The position numbers and the translations under genes are program-made. From an uncultured Collinsella sp. (lineage in GTDB: Bacteria; Actinomycetota; Coriobacteriia; Coriobacteriales; Coriobacteriaceae), in assembly GCA_902495945.1 (NCBI GenBank), contig CABUZD010000030.1:1-14408 (forward strand): a DNA stretch of 14,408 nucleotides. Direction: 5' to 3'. Under the pieces are notes generated by a model. That model was not told where the DNA came from, did not search any database, and worked only from the letters and a program-made list of their open reading frames with translations. This document shows, one piece after another, positions 7,509 to 13,614 of the stretch (the first letter of the stretch is position 1; each line of letters begins with the position of its first letter).

Positions 7509-8345
7509 GTGGCAACTATCGAAGAGCTTGAGTCCCTGCGCTGGGACCTTCGCCGCGATTGCGTCGATATCATCATGGCTGGCGCCGGCGGCCACATCGG
7601 CGGCGACATGTCGGTGATCGACGCCCTCATGACCCTCTACGCCAACCACCTCAACATTTCGCCCGAGACCGTCGACGATCCCAACCGCGACCGCTTCGTG
7701 CTTTCCAAGGGCCACGCTATGGAGGCCTACTACGCGGTGCTCTGCCACGAGGGCTATCTTGATCTCGACGACGTCAAGGCCCGCTTCTCCAAGTTCGGCA
7801 GCCCCTACATCGGCCACCCCAACAACAAGCTCAAGGGCATCGAAATGAACTCGGGCTCGCTGGGCCACGGCCTGCCCGTAGCCGTGGGCATGGCGCTCGC
7901 CGGCAAGATGGACGGCCGCGATTACCGCGTCTACACCATCATGGGCGATGGCGAGCTTGCCGAGGGCTCGGTCTGGGAGGGCGCCATGAGCGGCGGCAAC
8001 TACCAGCTCGATAACCTGTGCGCGCTCGTGGACCGCAACCGCCTGCAGATCAGCGGCAGCACCGAGGACGTTATGAAGCAGGACTCGCAGGAGGAGCGCT
8101 GGGCCGCCTTCGGCTGGAACGTGCTCTCCATCCCGGGCAACGACGTCCGGGCCATCGACGCCGCGCTGACGCTTGCGGCCGAGACCTGCGGCAAGCCCAC
8201 GGTCATCATCCTCAACACGGTGAAGGGCTATGGCTCGCCCGTTATGGAGGACAAGGCCGCCTGGCATCATCACCTGCCTAACGATGAGGAATATGCCCAG
8301 ATCATCGCCGATTTCGCTGCCCATAAGGAGGCCATCAATGGCTAA
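7509..8345 (+). CDS. Transketolase, N-terminal (TPP-binding) subunit of a split enzyme
   Basis: 278 residues covering only the thiamine-diphosphate-binding half of transketolase, as in two-subunit bacterial enzymes. GHIGGDMSVIDALMTLY (28-44), FVLSKGHAMEAYYAVL (63-78), NSGSLGHGLPVAVGMALA (114-131) and the TPP/Mg motif GDGELAEGSVWEGAMSGGN (146-164) followed by DRN (175-177) are all present, so the active site looks intact. Start is GTG, chosen because AAAGGAG (7496-7502) lies 6 bases before it and there is no ATG near. It overlaps the C-terminal subunit by 8 bases, implying translational coupling and equal amounts. In this operon it likely acts on the kinase's ketose phosphate, with an aldose phosphate acceptor. 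It could instead be the cell's general pentose-phosphate transketolase. Confidence 0.93.
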   Translation: MATIEELESLRWDLRRDCVDIIMAGAGGHIGGDMSVIDALMTLYANHLNISPETVDDPNRDRFVLSKGHAMEAYYAVLCHEGYLDLDDVKARFSKFGSPYIGHPNNKLKGIEMNSGSLGHGLPVAVGMALAGKMDGRDYRVYTIMGDGELAEGSVWEGAMSGGNYQLDNLCALVDRNRLQISGSTEDVMKQDSQEERWAAFGWNVLSIPGNDVRAIDAALTLAAETCGKPTVIILNTVKGYGSPVMEDKAAWHHHLPNDEEYAQIIADFAAHKEAING

Positions 8346-9279
8346 CAAGATCGCCAATCGCAAGGTTATCTGCGACACGCTGCTCGAGGCCGCGAAGACC
8401 GATAAGGATATCGTCGTCCTGTGCTCCGACTCCCGCGGCTCCGCATCACTCACGCCGTTCTTTGATCAGTATCCCCAGCAGTCCGTTGAGGTCGGCATCG
8501 CCGAGCAGGACCTGGTGAGCATCGCCGCCGGCATGGCTTCGTGCGGCAAGAAGGCCTGGGCCGCCTCGCCGGCGTCCTTTGTGACCACGCGCTCGTATGA
8601 GCAGTGCAAGGTCGACGTCTCGTACTCCAACACCAACGTCAAGCTCATCGGCATCTCGGGCGGCGTGTCCTACGGCGCCTTGGGCATGAGCCATCACTCC
8701 GCGCAGGATATCGCCGCCATGAGCGCGATTCCCAACATGCGCGTGTATCTGCCGAGCGACCGCTTCCAGACCGCCAAGCTCGTACGGGCCTTGGTCGCCG
8801 ACAACAAGCCGGCCTACATCCGCGTGGGCCGCAACCCGGTCGAGGACGTGTACACCGAGGACGAGTGCCCGTTCCAGATGGATCGCGCCACCTGGGTACG
8901 CCGCGGCACCGATGTAACGCTCGTCGCTACCGGCGAGATGGTCCGCCATGCCGTGGACGCTGCCGACCTGCTGGCCGAGCAGGGCATCTCGGCAACGGTG
9001 CTCGACATGTACTGCGTCAAGCCGCTTGACGCCGAGGCCGTGATTGAGGCCGCCGGTGCCACGCGCGCCGTCGTGACTGTCGAGGAGCACAGTCCCTTCG
9101 GCGGCCTGGGTTCTATGGTCGCGCAAGTGGTGGGCGAGCATTGCCCGCGTCCGGTCAAGTGCCTCTCCCTGCCCGACGCGCCGGTCATCACCGGCACGAG
9201 CCCCGAGGTCTTCGCGCACTACGGCCTCACCGGCGAAGGCATTGCCAAGACCGTTGCCGAGTTCCTGCCCGCAGAGTAA
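8338..9279 (+). CDS. Transketolase, C-terminal (pyrimidine-binding) subunit of a split enzyme
   Basis: 313 residues. It carries the pyrimidine-binding domain with the TPP-activating Glu56 in EVGIAEQDLVSIAAGMA (51-67), then the SHH segment (118-120), where classical transketolases have a substrate-contacting histidine, and YIRVGR (160-165). From about 190 comes the transketolase C-terminal domain (TDVTLVATGEMV, 191-202; VTVEEHSPFGGLGSMV, 246-261). The ATG at 8338 lies inside the 3' end of the preceding gene, 6 bases after AAGGAGG (8325-8331); longer in-frame extensions only read the other subunit in the wrong frame. It forms the active enzyme with the product of 7509-8345. The two genes would equal one fused transketolase of about 590 residues, shorter than the 650-670 of the classical enzyme. 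Confidence 0.93.
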   Translation: MANKIANRKVICDTLLEAAKTDKDIVVLCSDSRGSASLTPFFDQYPQQSVEVGIAEQDLVSIAAGMASCGKKAWAASPASFVTTRSYEQCKVDVSYSNTNVKLIGISGGVSYGALGMSHHSAQDIAAMSAIPNMRVYLPSDRFQTAKLVRALVADNKPAYIRVGRNPVEDVYTEDECPFQMDRATWVRRGTDVTLVATGEMVRHAVDAADLLAEQGISATVLDMYCVKPLDAEAVIEAAGATRAVVTVEEHSPFGGLGSMVAQVVGEHCPRPVKCLSLPDAPVITGTSPEVFAHYGLTGEGIAKTVAEFLPAE

Positions 9280-9282
9280 CTG

Positions 9283-9317
9283 GAATGTGACAAAGGGACC
9301 GTCCCTTTGTCACATTC
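9283..9317. repeat. Perfect 17-bp inverted repeat between transketolase and kinase genes
   Basis: GAATGTGACAAAGGGAC and GTCCCTTTGTCACATTC are exact reverse complements around a single C. There is no T tract, and the kinase ribosome-binding site begins 6 bases later, so it is more likely an mRNA-stabilising or expression-setting hairpin than a terminator. Its ACAAAGG/CCTTTGT core resembles the hairpins at 12406-12438 and 13828-13860, suggesting one dispersed family. Confidence 0.85.
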
Positions 9318-9335
9318 GTTTTGAAAGGGGTGGCC

Positions 9336-10826
9336 ATGGGCCGCTACATCATCGGAATCGATCAATCCACGCAGGGCACCAAGGCGCTGCTGGTGGACGA
9401 AGGCGGCCATTTGATTCATCGTGCCGATCGCTCGCATCGCCAGATCGTCAACGAGGCCGGCTGGGTGAGCCATGATCCGGCCGAGATTGCCACCAATGTG
9501 CTGGCCGTGGCGCGTGCCGTGGTGGAGGAGACCGGGGTCGACCCTGCCGACATCGCCGGCATCGGCATCTCCAACCAGCGCGAGACCACCGTTGCCTGGA
9601 ACCGCGCGACGGGCGAGCCACTGTGCGATGCCGTGGTGTGGCAGTGCGCCCGCGCCCGCGAGCTGTGCGACAAGCTGGCCGCGCGCGAGGGTGTGGCCGA
9701 GCTGGTGCGTGACACGACGGGCCTGGTGCTCTCGCCCTACTACCCGGCTGGCAAGATGGCTTGGATCCTCGCGAACGTTCCCGCTGCTGCCGAGGCTGCC
9801 GCGGCGGGCGAGCTGTGCCTTGGCACCATCGATGCCTGGGTGGTTTGGACGCTCACGGGCGGCGCGGAGTTTCGCTGCGACTGGTCCAATGCCAGCCGCA
9901 CGCAGCTCTTTGACCTGCGCCGTGGCTGCTGGAGCGAGCCGGTGTGCGAGGCCTTTGGTGTCGACGTGGCCTGCCTGCCACAGGTGACCGATTCCGATGG
10001 CCTGTTCGGCACGACGGATCTGGGCGGCTTTTTGCCGGCGCCCGTGCCCATTCACGGCGTGCTTGGCGACAGCCACGCGGCCTTGTTTGCCCAGGGCTGC
10101 CATAGCCGCGGCATGGCCAAGGCGACCTATGGCACCGGCAGCTCGGTCATGATGAACGTCGGCGACGAGTTCGTTGCCAGCTCGCACGGGCTTTCGAGCT
10201 CGCTCGCATGGCGCATGGACGGCGTGACCGAGTACGTGCTCGAGGGCAACGTGAGCTACGCCGGCGCCGTCAAGACGTGGCTGCGCGACGATCTTGAACT
10301 CATCAATAACCCCGAGGAGGTTACCGACCTGTGCTACGCCGCCAATCCGGCGAGCCGCGTCTACTTTGTGCCGGCGTTTACCGGTTTGGGCGCGCCGCAT
10401 TGGGCGAGTGATGCCGAGGGCTGCGTCTTTGGCATGACGCGCACCACGGGTCGCGCGGAGTTCGTGAAGGCCGCCGACGAGTCGATCGCCTATCAGATCT
10501 TTGACGTGATCGATGCGATGGTCGAGGATTCGGGCACGGCGCTTGCAGAGCTTCGCGTTGACGGCGGTCCCACGCGCGACGCGTATCTGATGCAGTTTGA
10601 GAGCGACTTGGTTGGCTCGCCCATCCGCATCGCGAGCAACGACGAGATGAGCGGCCTGGGTGCGGCCTGGGCCTGCGGCATTGCGCTGGGCATGTGCACG
10701 CGCGATGTCGTCGACGTCTACGGCGCCCGCGGCATCGTGGGGCCCGTGATGCCCGCCGACGAGCGCGCCAAAAAGATCGCCGGCTGGCGCCACGCTGTCA
10801 AATCAACAATTGCATACACTGCCTAG
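9336..10826 (+). CDS. FGGY-family carbohydrate kinase, glycerol-kinase-like
   Basis: 496 residues, close to GlpK. N-terminal phosphate loop IDQSTQGTKALLV (8-20), ISNQRETTVAW (78-88), TIDAWVVWTLTGG (164-176), SNASRTQLFD (184-193), GDSHAALFAQGC (244-255) with catalytic Asp245, TYGTGSSVMMNVG (264-276), and the C-terminal LRVDGGPTRDAYLMQF (406-421). Relative to GlpK the polyol-binding Arg82-Glu83, Tyr135 and Asp245 are kept, but the usual GDQ is GDS (Ser246) and the N-terminal DQGT is DQST, so plain glycerol is not assured. ATG chosen after AAAGGGG (5-base gap); a TTG 15 bases earlier would fall within that site. Last gene of the putative isomerase operon, where a ketose kinase is expected. Glycerol or a tetritol are alternatives. 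Confidence 0.85.
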   Translation: MGRYIIGIDQSTQGTKALLVDEGGHLIHRADRSHRQIVNEAGWVSHDPAEIATNVLAVARAVVEETGVDPADIAGIGISNQRETTVAWNRATGEPLCDAVVWQCARARELCDKLAAREGVAELVRDTTGLVLSPYYPAGKMAWILANVPAAAEAAAAGELCLGTIDAWVVWTLTGGAEFRCDWSNASRTQLFDLRRGCWSEPVCEAFGVDVACLPQVTDSDGLFGTTDLGGFLPAPVPIHGVLGDSHAALFAQGCHSRGMAKATYGTGSSVMMNVGDEFVASSHGLSSSLAWRMDGVTEYVLEGNVSYAGAVKTWLRDDLELINNPEEVTDLCYAANPASRVYFVPAFTGLGAPHWASDAEGCVFGMTRTTGRAEFVKAADESIAYQIFDVIDAMVEDSGTALAELRVDGGPTRDAYLMQFESDLVGSPIRIASNDEMSGLGAAWACGIALGMCTRDVVDVYGARGIVGPVMPADERAKKIAGWRHAVKSTIAYTA

Positions 10827-10835
10827 CATGATTTT

Positions 10836-10876
10836 CCTGGGACGGGGATTAAAAACTCACTGATCCCCGTCCCAGG
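10836..10876 (+). other. Perfect 14-bp hairpin after the kinase gene (candidate anti-terminator)
   Basis: CCTGGGACGGGGAT (10836-10849) and ATCCCCGTCCCAGG (10863-10876) are exact reverse complements around a 13-base loop, beginning 10 bases after the kinase stop. Its right arm is shared with the terminator stem that follows, so the two structures exclude each other. Confidence 0.7.
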
Positions 10877-10902
10877 TAGCTTATTTGGGACGGGGCTTTT
10901 TT
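10865..10902 (+). terminator. Rho-independent terminator between kinase and luxS
   Basis: CCCCGTCCCA (10865-10874) pairs with TGGGACGGGG (10886-10895), then C and six T. It ends the sugar operon, or works as a switch together with the overlapping upstream hairpin and the extra complementary arm at 10944-10953. Confidence 0.8.
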
Positions 10903-10904
10903 GA

Positions 10905-10953
10905 CTGGTATGATTGGTGCGACCATTCGAACCAGCTAAAAGGGCCCCGTCCC
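10905..10953 (+). promoter_or_regulatory. luxS leader: imperfect hairpin, possible promoter and fourth complementary arm
   Basis: CTGGT (10905-10909) pairs with ACCAG (10931-10935), with an inner stem TTGGT-GCG-ACCA (10914-10925, one mismatch beyond). TATGAT (10909-10914) could be a -10 box, with TTGGGA (10885-10890) 18 bases upstream. GCCCCGTCCC at 10944-10953 is complementary to 10887-10896, so it can compete for the terminator's right arm. Confidence 0.4.
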
Positions 10954-10978
10954 TAATTGACTAACGAGAGGATCTGCC

Positions 10979-11467
10979 ATGGAGCGCATCGCGAGTTTTT
11001 CCGTTGACCATCTGCTGCTTGAGCCCGGCGTGTATGTGAGCCGCATCGACCGCGATCCGGCGACCGGTGCCGCCGTCACCACCTTTGACCTGCGCCTGAC
11101 CACGCCCAATAAGGAGCCGGTCATGAACACCGCCGAGTGCCATACCATCGAGCACCTGGGCGCGACGTTCCTTCGCAACCATGCCGAGTGGTCGAGCCGC
11201 ATCGTCTACTTTGGGCCCATGGGCTGCCGCACGGGCTTTTACCTGGTTGTCTTTGGCGAGGTGACGAGCGAGGAGATCCTGCCGCTCGTGCGCGAGCTGT
11301 TCGAGTTCGTCGCCGACTTTGAGGGCGATGTCCCCGGTGCCGCTCCCGAGGAGTGCGGCAACTACCTGGACCAGAACCTCCCCATGGCAAACTGGCTCGC
11401 GCGCCGCTACCTCGACCGCGACCTGGCCGATATCGACGAGAAGCACCTGCACTATCAGCAGGCGTAA
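10979..11467 (+). CDS. luxS: S-ribosylhomocysteine lyase, autoinducer-2 synthase
   Basis: 162 residues, the usual LuxS size. It cleaves S-ribosylhomocysteine into homocysteine and 4,5-dihydroxy-2,3-pentanedione, the precursor of AI-2, and recycles the methyl-cycle product. Metal ligands His55 and His59 with general base Glu58 are in HTIEHL (55-60), the catalytic Cys83 is in GPMGCRTGFYL (79-89), and the third ligand Cys126 is in ECGNYLDQNL (125-134). The ATG lies 7 bases after GAGAGG (10966-10971). It stands between the sugar kinase and a cupin gene but is bounded by terminators on both sides, so it is probably its own unit. No Pfs nucleosidase is visible here. Confidence 0.97.
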   Translation: MERIASFSVDHLLLEPGVYVSRIDRDPATGAAVTTFDLRLTTPNKEPVMNTAECHTIEHLGATFLRNHAEWSSRIVYFGPMGCRTGFYLVVFGEVTSEEILPLVRELFEFVADFEGDVPGAAPEECGNYLDQNLPMANWLARRYLDRDLADIDEKHLHYQQA

Positions 11468-11497
11468 GGCTGCTGACAGGAATAGCGTTTGCGCCAG

Positions 11498-11528
11498 AAG
11501 CGCTCCCGCTCTTGTGGGGGCGCTTTTT
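11498..11528 (+). terminator. Rho-independent terminator after luxS
   Basis: AAGCGCTCCC (11498-11507) pairs with GGGGGCGCTT (11516-11525) with one G-U pair and an 8-base loop, ending in TTTTT. Confidence 0.88.
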
Positions 11529-11557
11529 CATGTCGAGCGCTCAAAACGGAACGAGAT

Positions 11558-11603
11558 TGTTCTAGAATGTTCATACTGTCACATAAACGAACAGGAGCGA
11601 ACA
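11558..11603 (+). promoter_or_regulatory. Symmetric TGTTC/GAACA array over the cupin gene leader and ribosome-binding site
   Basis: TGTTC occurs at 11558-11562 and 11568-11572, GAACA at 11589-11593 and 11599-11603. Starts within each pair are 10 bases apart and the whole set is two-fold symmetric about 11580.5. The AGGAG ribosome-binding site (11593-11597) and the first base of the ATG lie in the right half, so either protein binding or folding of the leader would block translation. Confidence 0.5.
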
Positions 11604-12247
11604 TGCATATCTACTCTGTCTCTGATCCCGAGTTCAAGTCCTATGGCAACGTTTGGGATAATGTTCCGTCCGAGCTTACGTCGCCCGTGCTCGAGGCACT
11701 TGCCTCCACGCCCATCCCCGAGGGCAGCAAGTATGTGGCCTCCGCGCCCGAGCTCGAGGGCGTTAAGGATGCCGATAAGCTGGGCTTTCTCATGTTTGGC
11801 GGTCGCCCCTTCCAGCTGGGCTGGTGCAACGGCCACAACACGCGTCTCAACTGCCTAGAGTATCACCGTGCCAGCGAGTTCAACCTGGGCGCGCGCGACT
11901 TTATCCTGCTCGTGGCACATCGCTGGGAGATCGAGGACGGCAAGCTCGACACCGCGTGCGTCAAGGCGTTCCGCGTGCCGGCCGGCACGCTTGTTGAGGT
12001 TTTCAACACCACGCTTCACTACACGCCCTGCATGGTCGACGACGGCGGCTTCCAGGTGATGGTGGCGCTGCCCGCCGGCACCAACGGTCCGCGCCCCGAG
12101 GCTGCAGCCGACATGCCTGCCGCTGGTGACAGCTACTGCTACTGGAAGGCCGACAAGTGGGTTCTCTGCCATGCTGACAGCCCCAAGGCTGCCGAGGGCG
12201 GCTACGTGGGCCTCGTCGGCAAGAACCTCGACATCGCCGTGGACTAG
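11603..12247 (+). CDS. DUF4867 family cupin-like protein
   Basis: 214 residues, the usual length for this domain family. From memory of the family: the core WCNGHNTRLNCLEYHRASEF (74-93) followed by LLVAHRWEIEDG (102-113), PAGTLVEVFNTTLHYTPC (126-143) and VMVALPAGTN (152-161). The histidines His78, His88 and His139 with Glu92 are placed as in metal-binding cupins. Biochemical function is not established as far as I know; relatives are often found beside sugar-catabolism genes in gut Firmicutes and actinobacteria, which fits a sugar-linked role such as an isomerase or mutarotase-like enzyme, by inference only. ATG chosen after AGGAG with a 5-base gap. The upstream terminator makes this a separate unit. 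The last 54 bases have a decayed copy at 13615-13667. Confidence 0.85.
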   Translation: MHIYSVSDPEFKSYGNVWDNVPSELTSPVLEALASTPIPEGSKYVASAPELEGVKDADKLGFLMFGGRPFQLGWCNGHNTRLNCLEYHRASEFNLGARDFILLVAHRWEIEDGKLDTACVKAFRVPAGTLVEVFNTTLHYTPCMVDDGGFQVMVALPAGTNGPRPEAAADMPAAGDSYCYWKADKWVLCHADSPKAAEGGYVGLVGKNLDIAVD

Positions 12248-12256
12248 AACCTTTCG

Positions 12257-12313
12257 TCTCGATCTGTAACATCTAGCGGGCTAAATCGTCTCTACCTGTT
12301 ACAGATTTAGACA
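12257..12313. repeat. 57-bp palindromic unit A, left copy
   Basis: ATCTGTAACA near the left end pairs with TGTTACAGAT near the right end; an inner TAGC-GG-GCTA hairpin lies in the loop. Same length and end sequences as unit B. Confidence 0.8.
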
Positions 12314-12336
12314 AACTGCAGGGGCCGCCCGATAAA

Positions 12337-12393
12337 TCTCAATCTGTAACATCAGGCCCGATTCTGACGGCCTACCTGTTACAGATCGAGACA
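12337..12393. repeat. 57-bp palindromic unit B, left copy
   Basis: TCTCAATCTGTAACA faces TGTTACAGATCGAGA (one mismatch). Inside, TCAG-GCCCGATT-CTGA forms a 4-bp stem whose sequence changes in a paired way in the right copy. Confidence 0.8.
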
Positions 12394-12405
12394 TACCGCC
12401 CCCAG

Positions 12406-12438
12406 CCGCCACAAAGGTGCCTGTCCCCTTTGTGGTGG
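12406..12438. repeat. CCACAAAGG hairpin, left copy
   Basis: CCGCCACAAAGG (12406-12417) pairs with CCTTTGTGGTGG (12427-12438), 12 pairs with one G-U and a 9-base loop. It lies 4 bases past the end of the minus-strand ATPase gene and between two convergent genes. No T run on either strand. Confidence 0.8.
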
Positions 12439-12442
12439 TTGG

Positions 12443-13549
12443 CTAGAGCTGGCTGCGCAGATAGTCAGCCATATATGGAACAGCGAAACGCACGTAACCG
12501 CGGCGCGCCTGCTCGATAACGCCGGCGTCGATGAGGCGCCGGCGATACTTTTGCGCATAGTCGGGTGTGACTGACATGCGCTTCGCAACATCAGAAATGC
12601 GAGCCACGGCGTCTTCGTCATCAGTCATTGCGGAGAGAAACGCGACGTCTTGGTCCGATAACGCGGCGAGCGTCGTTTCACACACATCGTTTTCGAAATC
12701 GGCCTTTGACGCTTCGATTGCTCCGTCGACTTGCTCTGGCGTTACGTGTTCTCCTGCCTGGCAGCGATTGGCGATGTTATAGCCGATGAGTTGCAGCATA
12801 TAGGGCGAGCCTTGGGTTGCGCGAGCGGCATGGAGGCGAAGGTCTCTTGGGATATCAAGGCCGAGCTCTTCGAAAGCCCGCTGATAATAGGCATCCACAT
12901 CTCCGACTGAAAGCGGTTCGAGCGTGACCTTGCGCGCGCGGTTGAGAAATGTCAGTACGCGGTCGTTGAGCGTCGCGGAGACTGCTCCCGGGAGCCCTGC
13001 CATAACAAGCGCGACGTTGAGTCCCTCACCGACCAGCTCTTGATAGGCGGTGACGAGCTGTCTGATCTCGGGTGAATTGGCCTGGAGCTCATCGATGAGG
13101 ATGAGGATGCCATGTCCCTGCTCGGTCAGTTTGCGCGCGAGCTGTGTGAGTTTGAACTGAAAGCTCTTGGTCTCCTGCACATCGCGCGTGAACTCAAGGC
13201 CGGCTGAGAAGCCGAAGACGCTCAGGCTGCCGCCCGCAAGTTTGGGGAGACGATGCTTGTTGGCGTAGGGCTCGCCTGCTTCCTGGATCTTCTCAACAAT
13301 GCGCTCGAGCATATCCTCGGAGGCTACGGTGGGCGTGGCGACAACAAAGCCGAGCTTGCGTGCGCGGTCGGCAAGTTCCCACAGGAGAACCGTCTTGCCG
13401 CTGCCTCGCTGTCCGAGCATGAGCATGGCTCGGTCGCGATTGCCCGGCTCCTGCTCAAGACCGGAGATGAATGTCGAAATCACGCTCCCGCGCCCCACCA
13501 GATAGGACGGGCGATTTCCAAATGAGGGGGAGAAGATGGTTTCAGTCAT
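12443..13549 (-). CDS. AAA-type ATPase with C-terminal winged helix (ORC1/AAA_16-like), function unknown
   Basis: 368 residues. N-terminal FxxRPSYLVGR (10-20) leads into Walker A GQRGSGKTVLLWELA (46-60) and Walker B GILILIDELQA (147-157; Asp153, Glu154), with a sensor-1-like NVALVMAGLPGA (178-189). A helical lid (about 215-300) and a winged-helix domain (about 300-368, ending VPYMADYLRSQL) follow. Such stand-alone P-loop ATPases resemble the archaeal-type AAA family common in gut actinobacteria; roles are mostly unknown and may involve DNA or a partner protein. No membrane segment. AAAGGAG precedes the ATG by 4 bases on the minus strand. It is convergent with the cupin gene, lies between two long direct repeats and has an unusual purine-rich leader, so it looks like an inserted passenger. 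Confidence 0.85.
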   Translation of the reverse strand: MTETIFSPSFGNRPSYLVGRGSVISTFISGLEQEPGNRDRAMLMLGQRGSGKTVLLWELADRARKLGFVVATPTVASEDMLERIVEKIQEAGEPYANKHRLPKLAGGSLSVFGFSAGLEFTRDVQETKSFQFKLTQLARKLTEQGHGILILIDELQANSPEIRQLVTAYQELVGEGLNVALVMAGLPGAVSATLNDRVLTFLNRARKVTLEPLSVGDVDAYYQRAFEELGLDIPRDLRLHAARATQGSPYMLQLIGYNIANRCQAGEHVTPEQVDGAIEASKADFENDVCETTLAALSDQDVAFLSAMTDDEDAVARISDVAKRMSVTPDYAQKYRRRLIDAGVIEQARRGYVRFAVPYMADYLRSQL

Positions 13550-13557
13550 GAGTCTCC

Positions 13558-13594
13558 TTTCCTTTTTTTCCTATTTTTTCCTTTTTTTCCTATT
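13558..13594 (-). repeat. Purine-rich tandem repeat in the ATPase gene leader
   Basis: TTTCCTTTTTTTCCTATT occurs at 13558-13575 and again at 13577-13594 (plus strand). On the minus strand this makes an A/G-only stretch with two runs of seven A, immediately upstream of the Shine-Dalgarno site. It contains repeated AGGAAA, so slippage could change leader length, or the tract could bend DNA or serve as a standby ribosome site. Confidence 0.8.
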
Positions 13595-13614
13595 CAGTCA
13601 AATGTGTTGCGAGC

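Larger units (their letters stand above)
12194..12438. repeat. Left copy of a ~245-bp direct repeat flanking the ATPase gene
   Basis: Starts inside the 3' end of the cupin gene and runs to just before the ATPase stop codon. Contents in order: last 54 bases of the cupin gene, palindromic unit A (12257-12313), a 23-base linker, unit B (12337-12393), a short linker and the CCACAAAGG hairpin (12406-12438). The right copy is at 13615-13860 in the same orientation. Unit A differs at 2 of 57 positions between copies, unit B at 7 of 57, the gene tail at about a quarter. Confidence 0.9.

Noticed and set aside
5838..8453. Very long open frame on the minus strand (871 codons) under the isomerase and transketolase genes
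   Set aside because: It mirrors three well-supported plus-strand genes and runs through their promoter and spacer. High third-position G/C on the coding strand leaves few stops on the other strand, and the translation shows no recognisable domain.
9283..9317. Rho-independent terminator
   Set aside because: The stem is perfect but is followed by CGTTTTGAAAGG without a proper T tract, and it lies between genes that appear to form one operon.
9219..10793. Minus-strand open frame of 524 codons under the kinase gene
   Set aside because: The plus-strand frame matches the FGGY kinase family end to end; the antisense product has no family features and no ribosome-binding site.
5937..10826. Sulfoquinovose transketolase pathway
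   Set aside because: That route also uses a split transketolase, but no sulfosugar glycosidase, sulfonate transporter or second isomerase is seen, and an FGGY kinase is not expected.
10979..12247. luxS and the cupin gene as one operon
   Set aside because: A clear terminator at 11498-11528 and a separate leader with its own regulatory array lie between them.
12257..12393. Repeated units as a CRISPR array
   Set aside because: There are only two related units per cluster with a 23-base linker, each unit is a long palindrome, and no cas gene is present.
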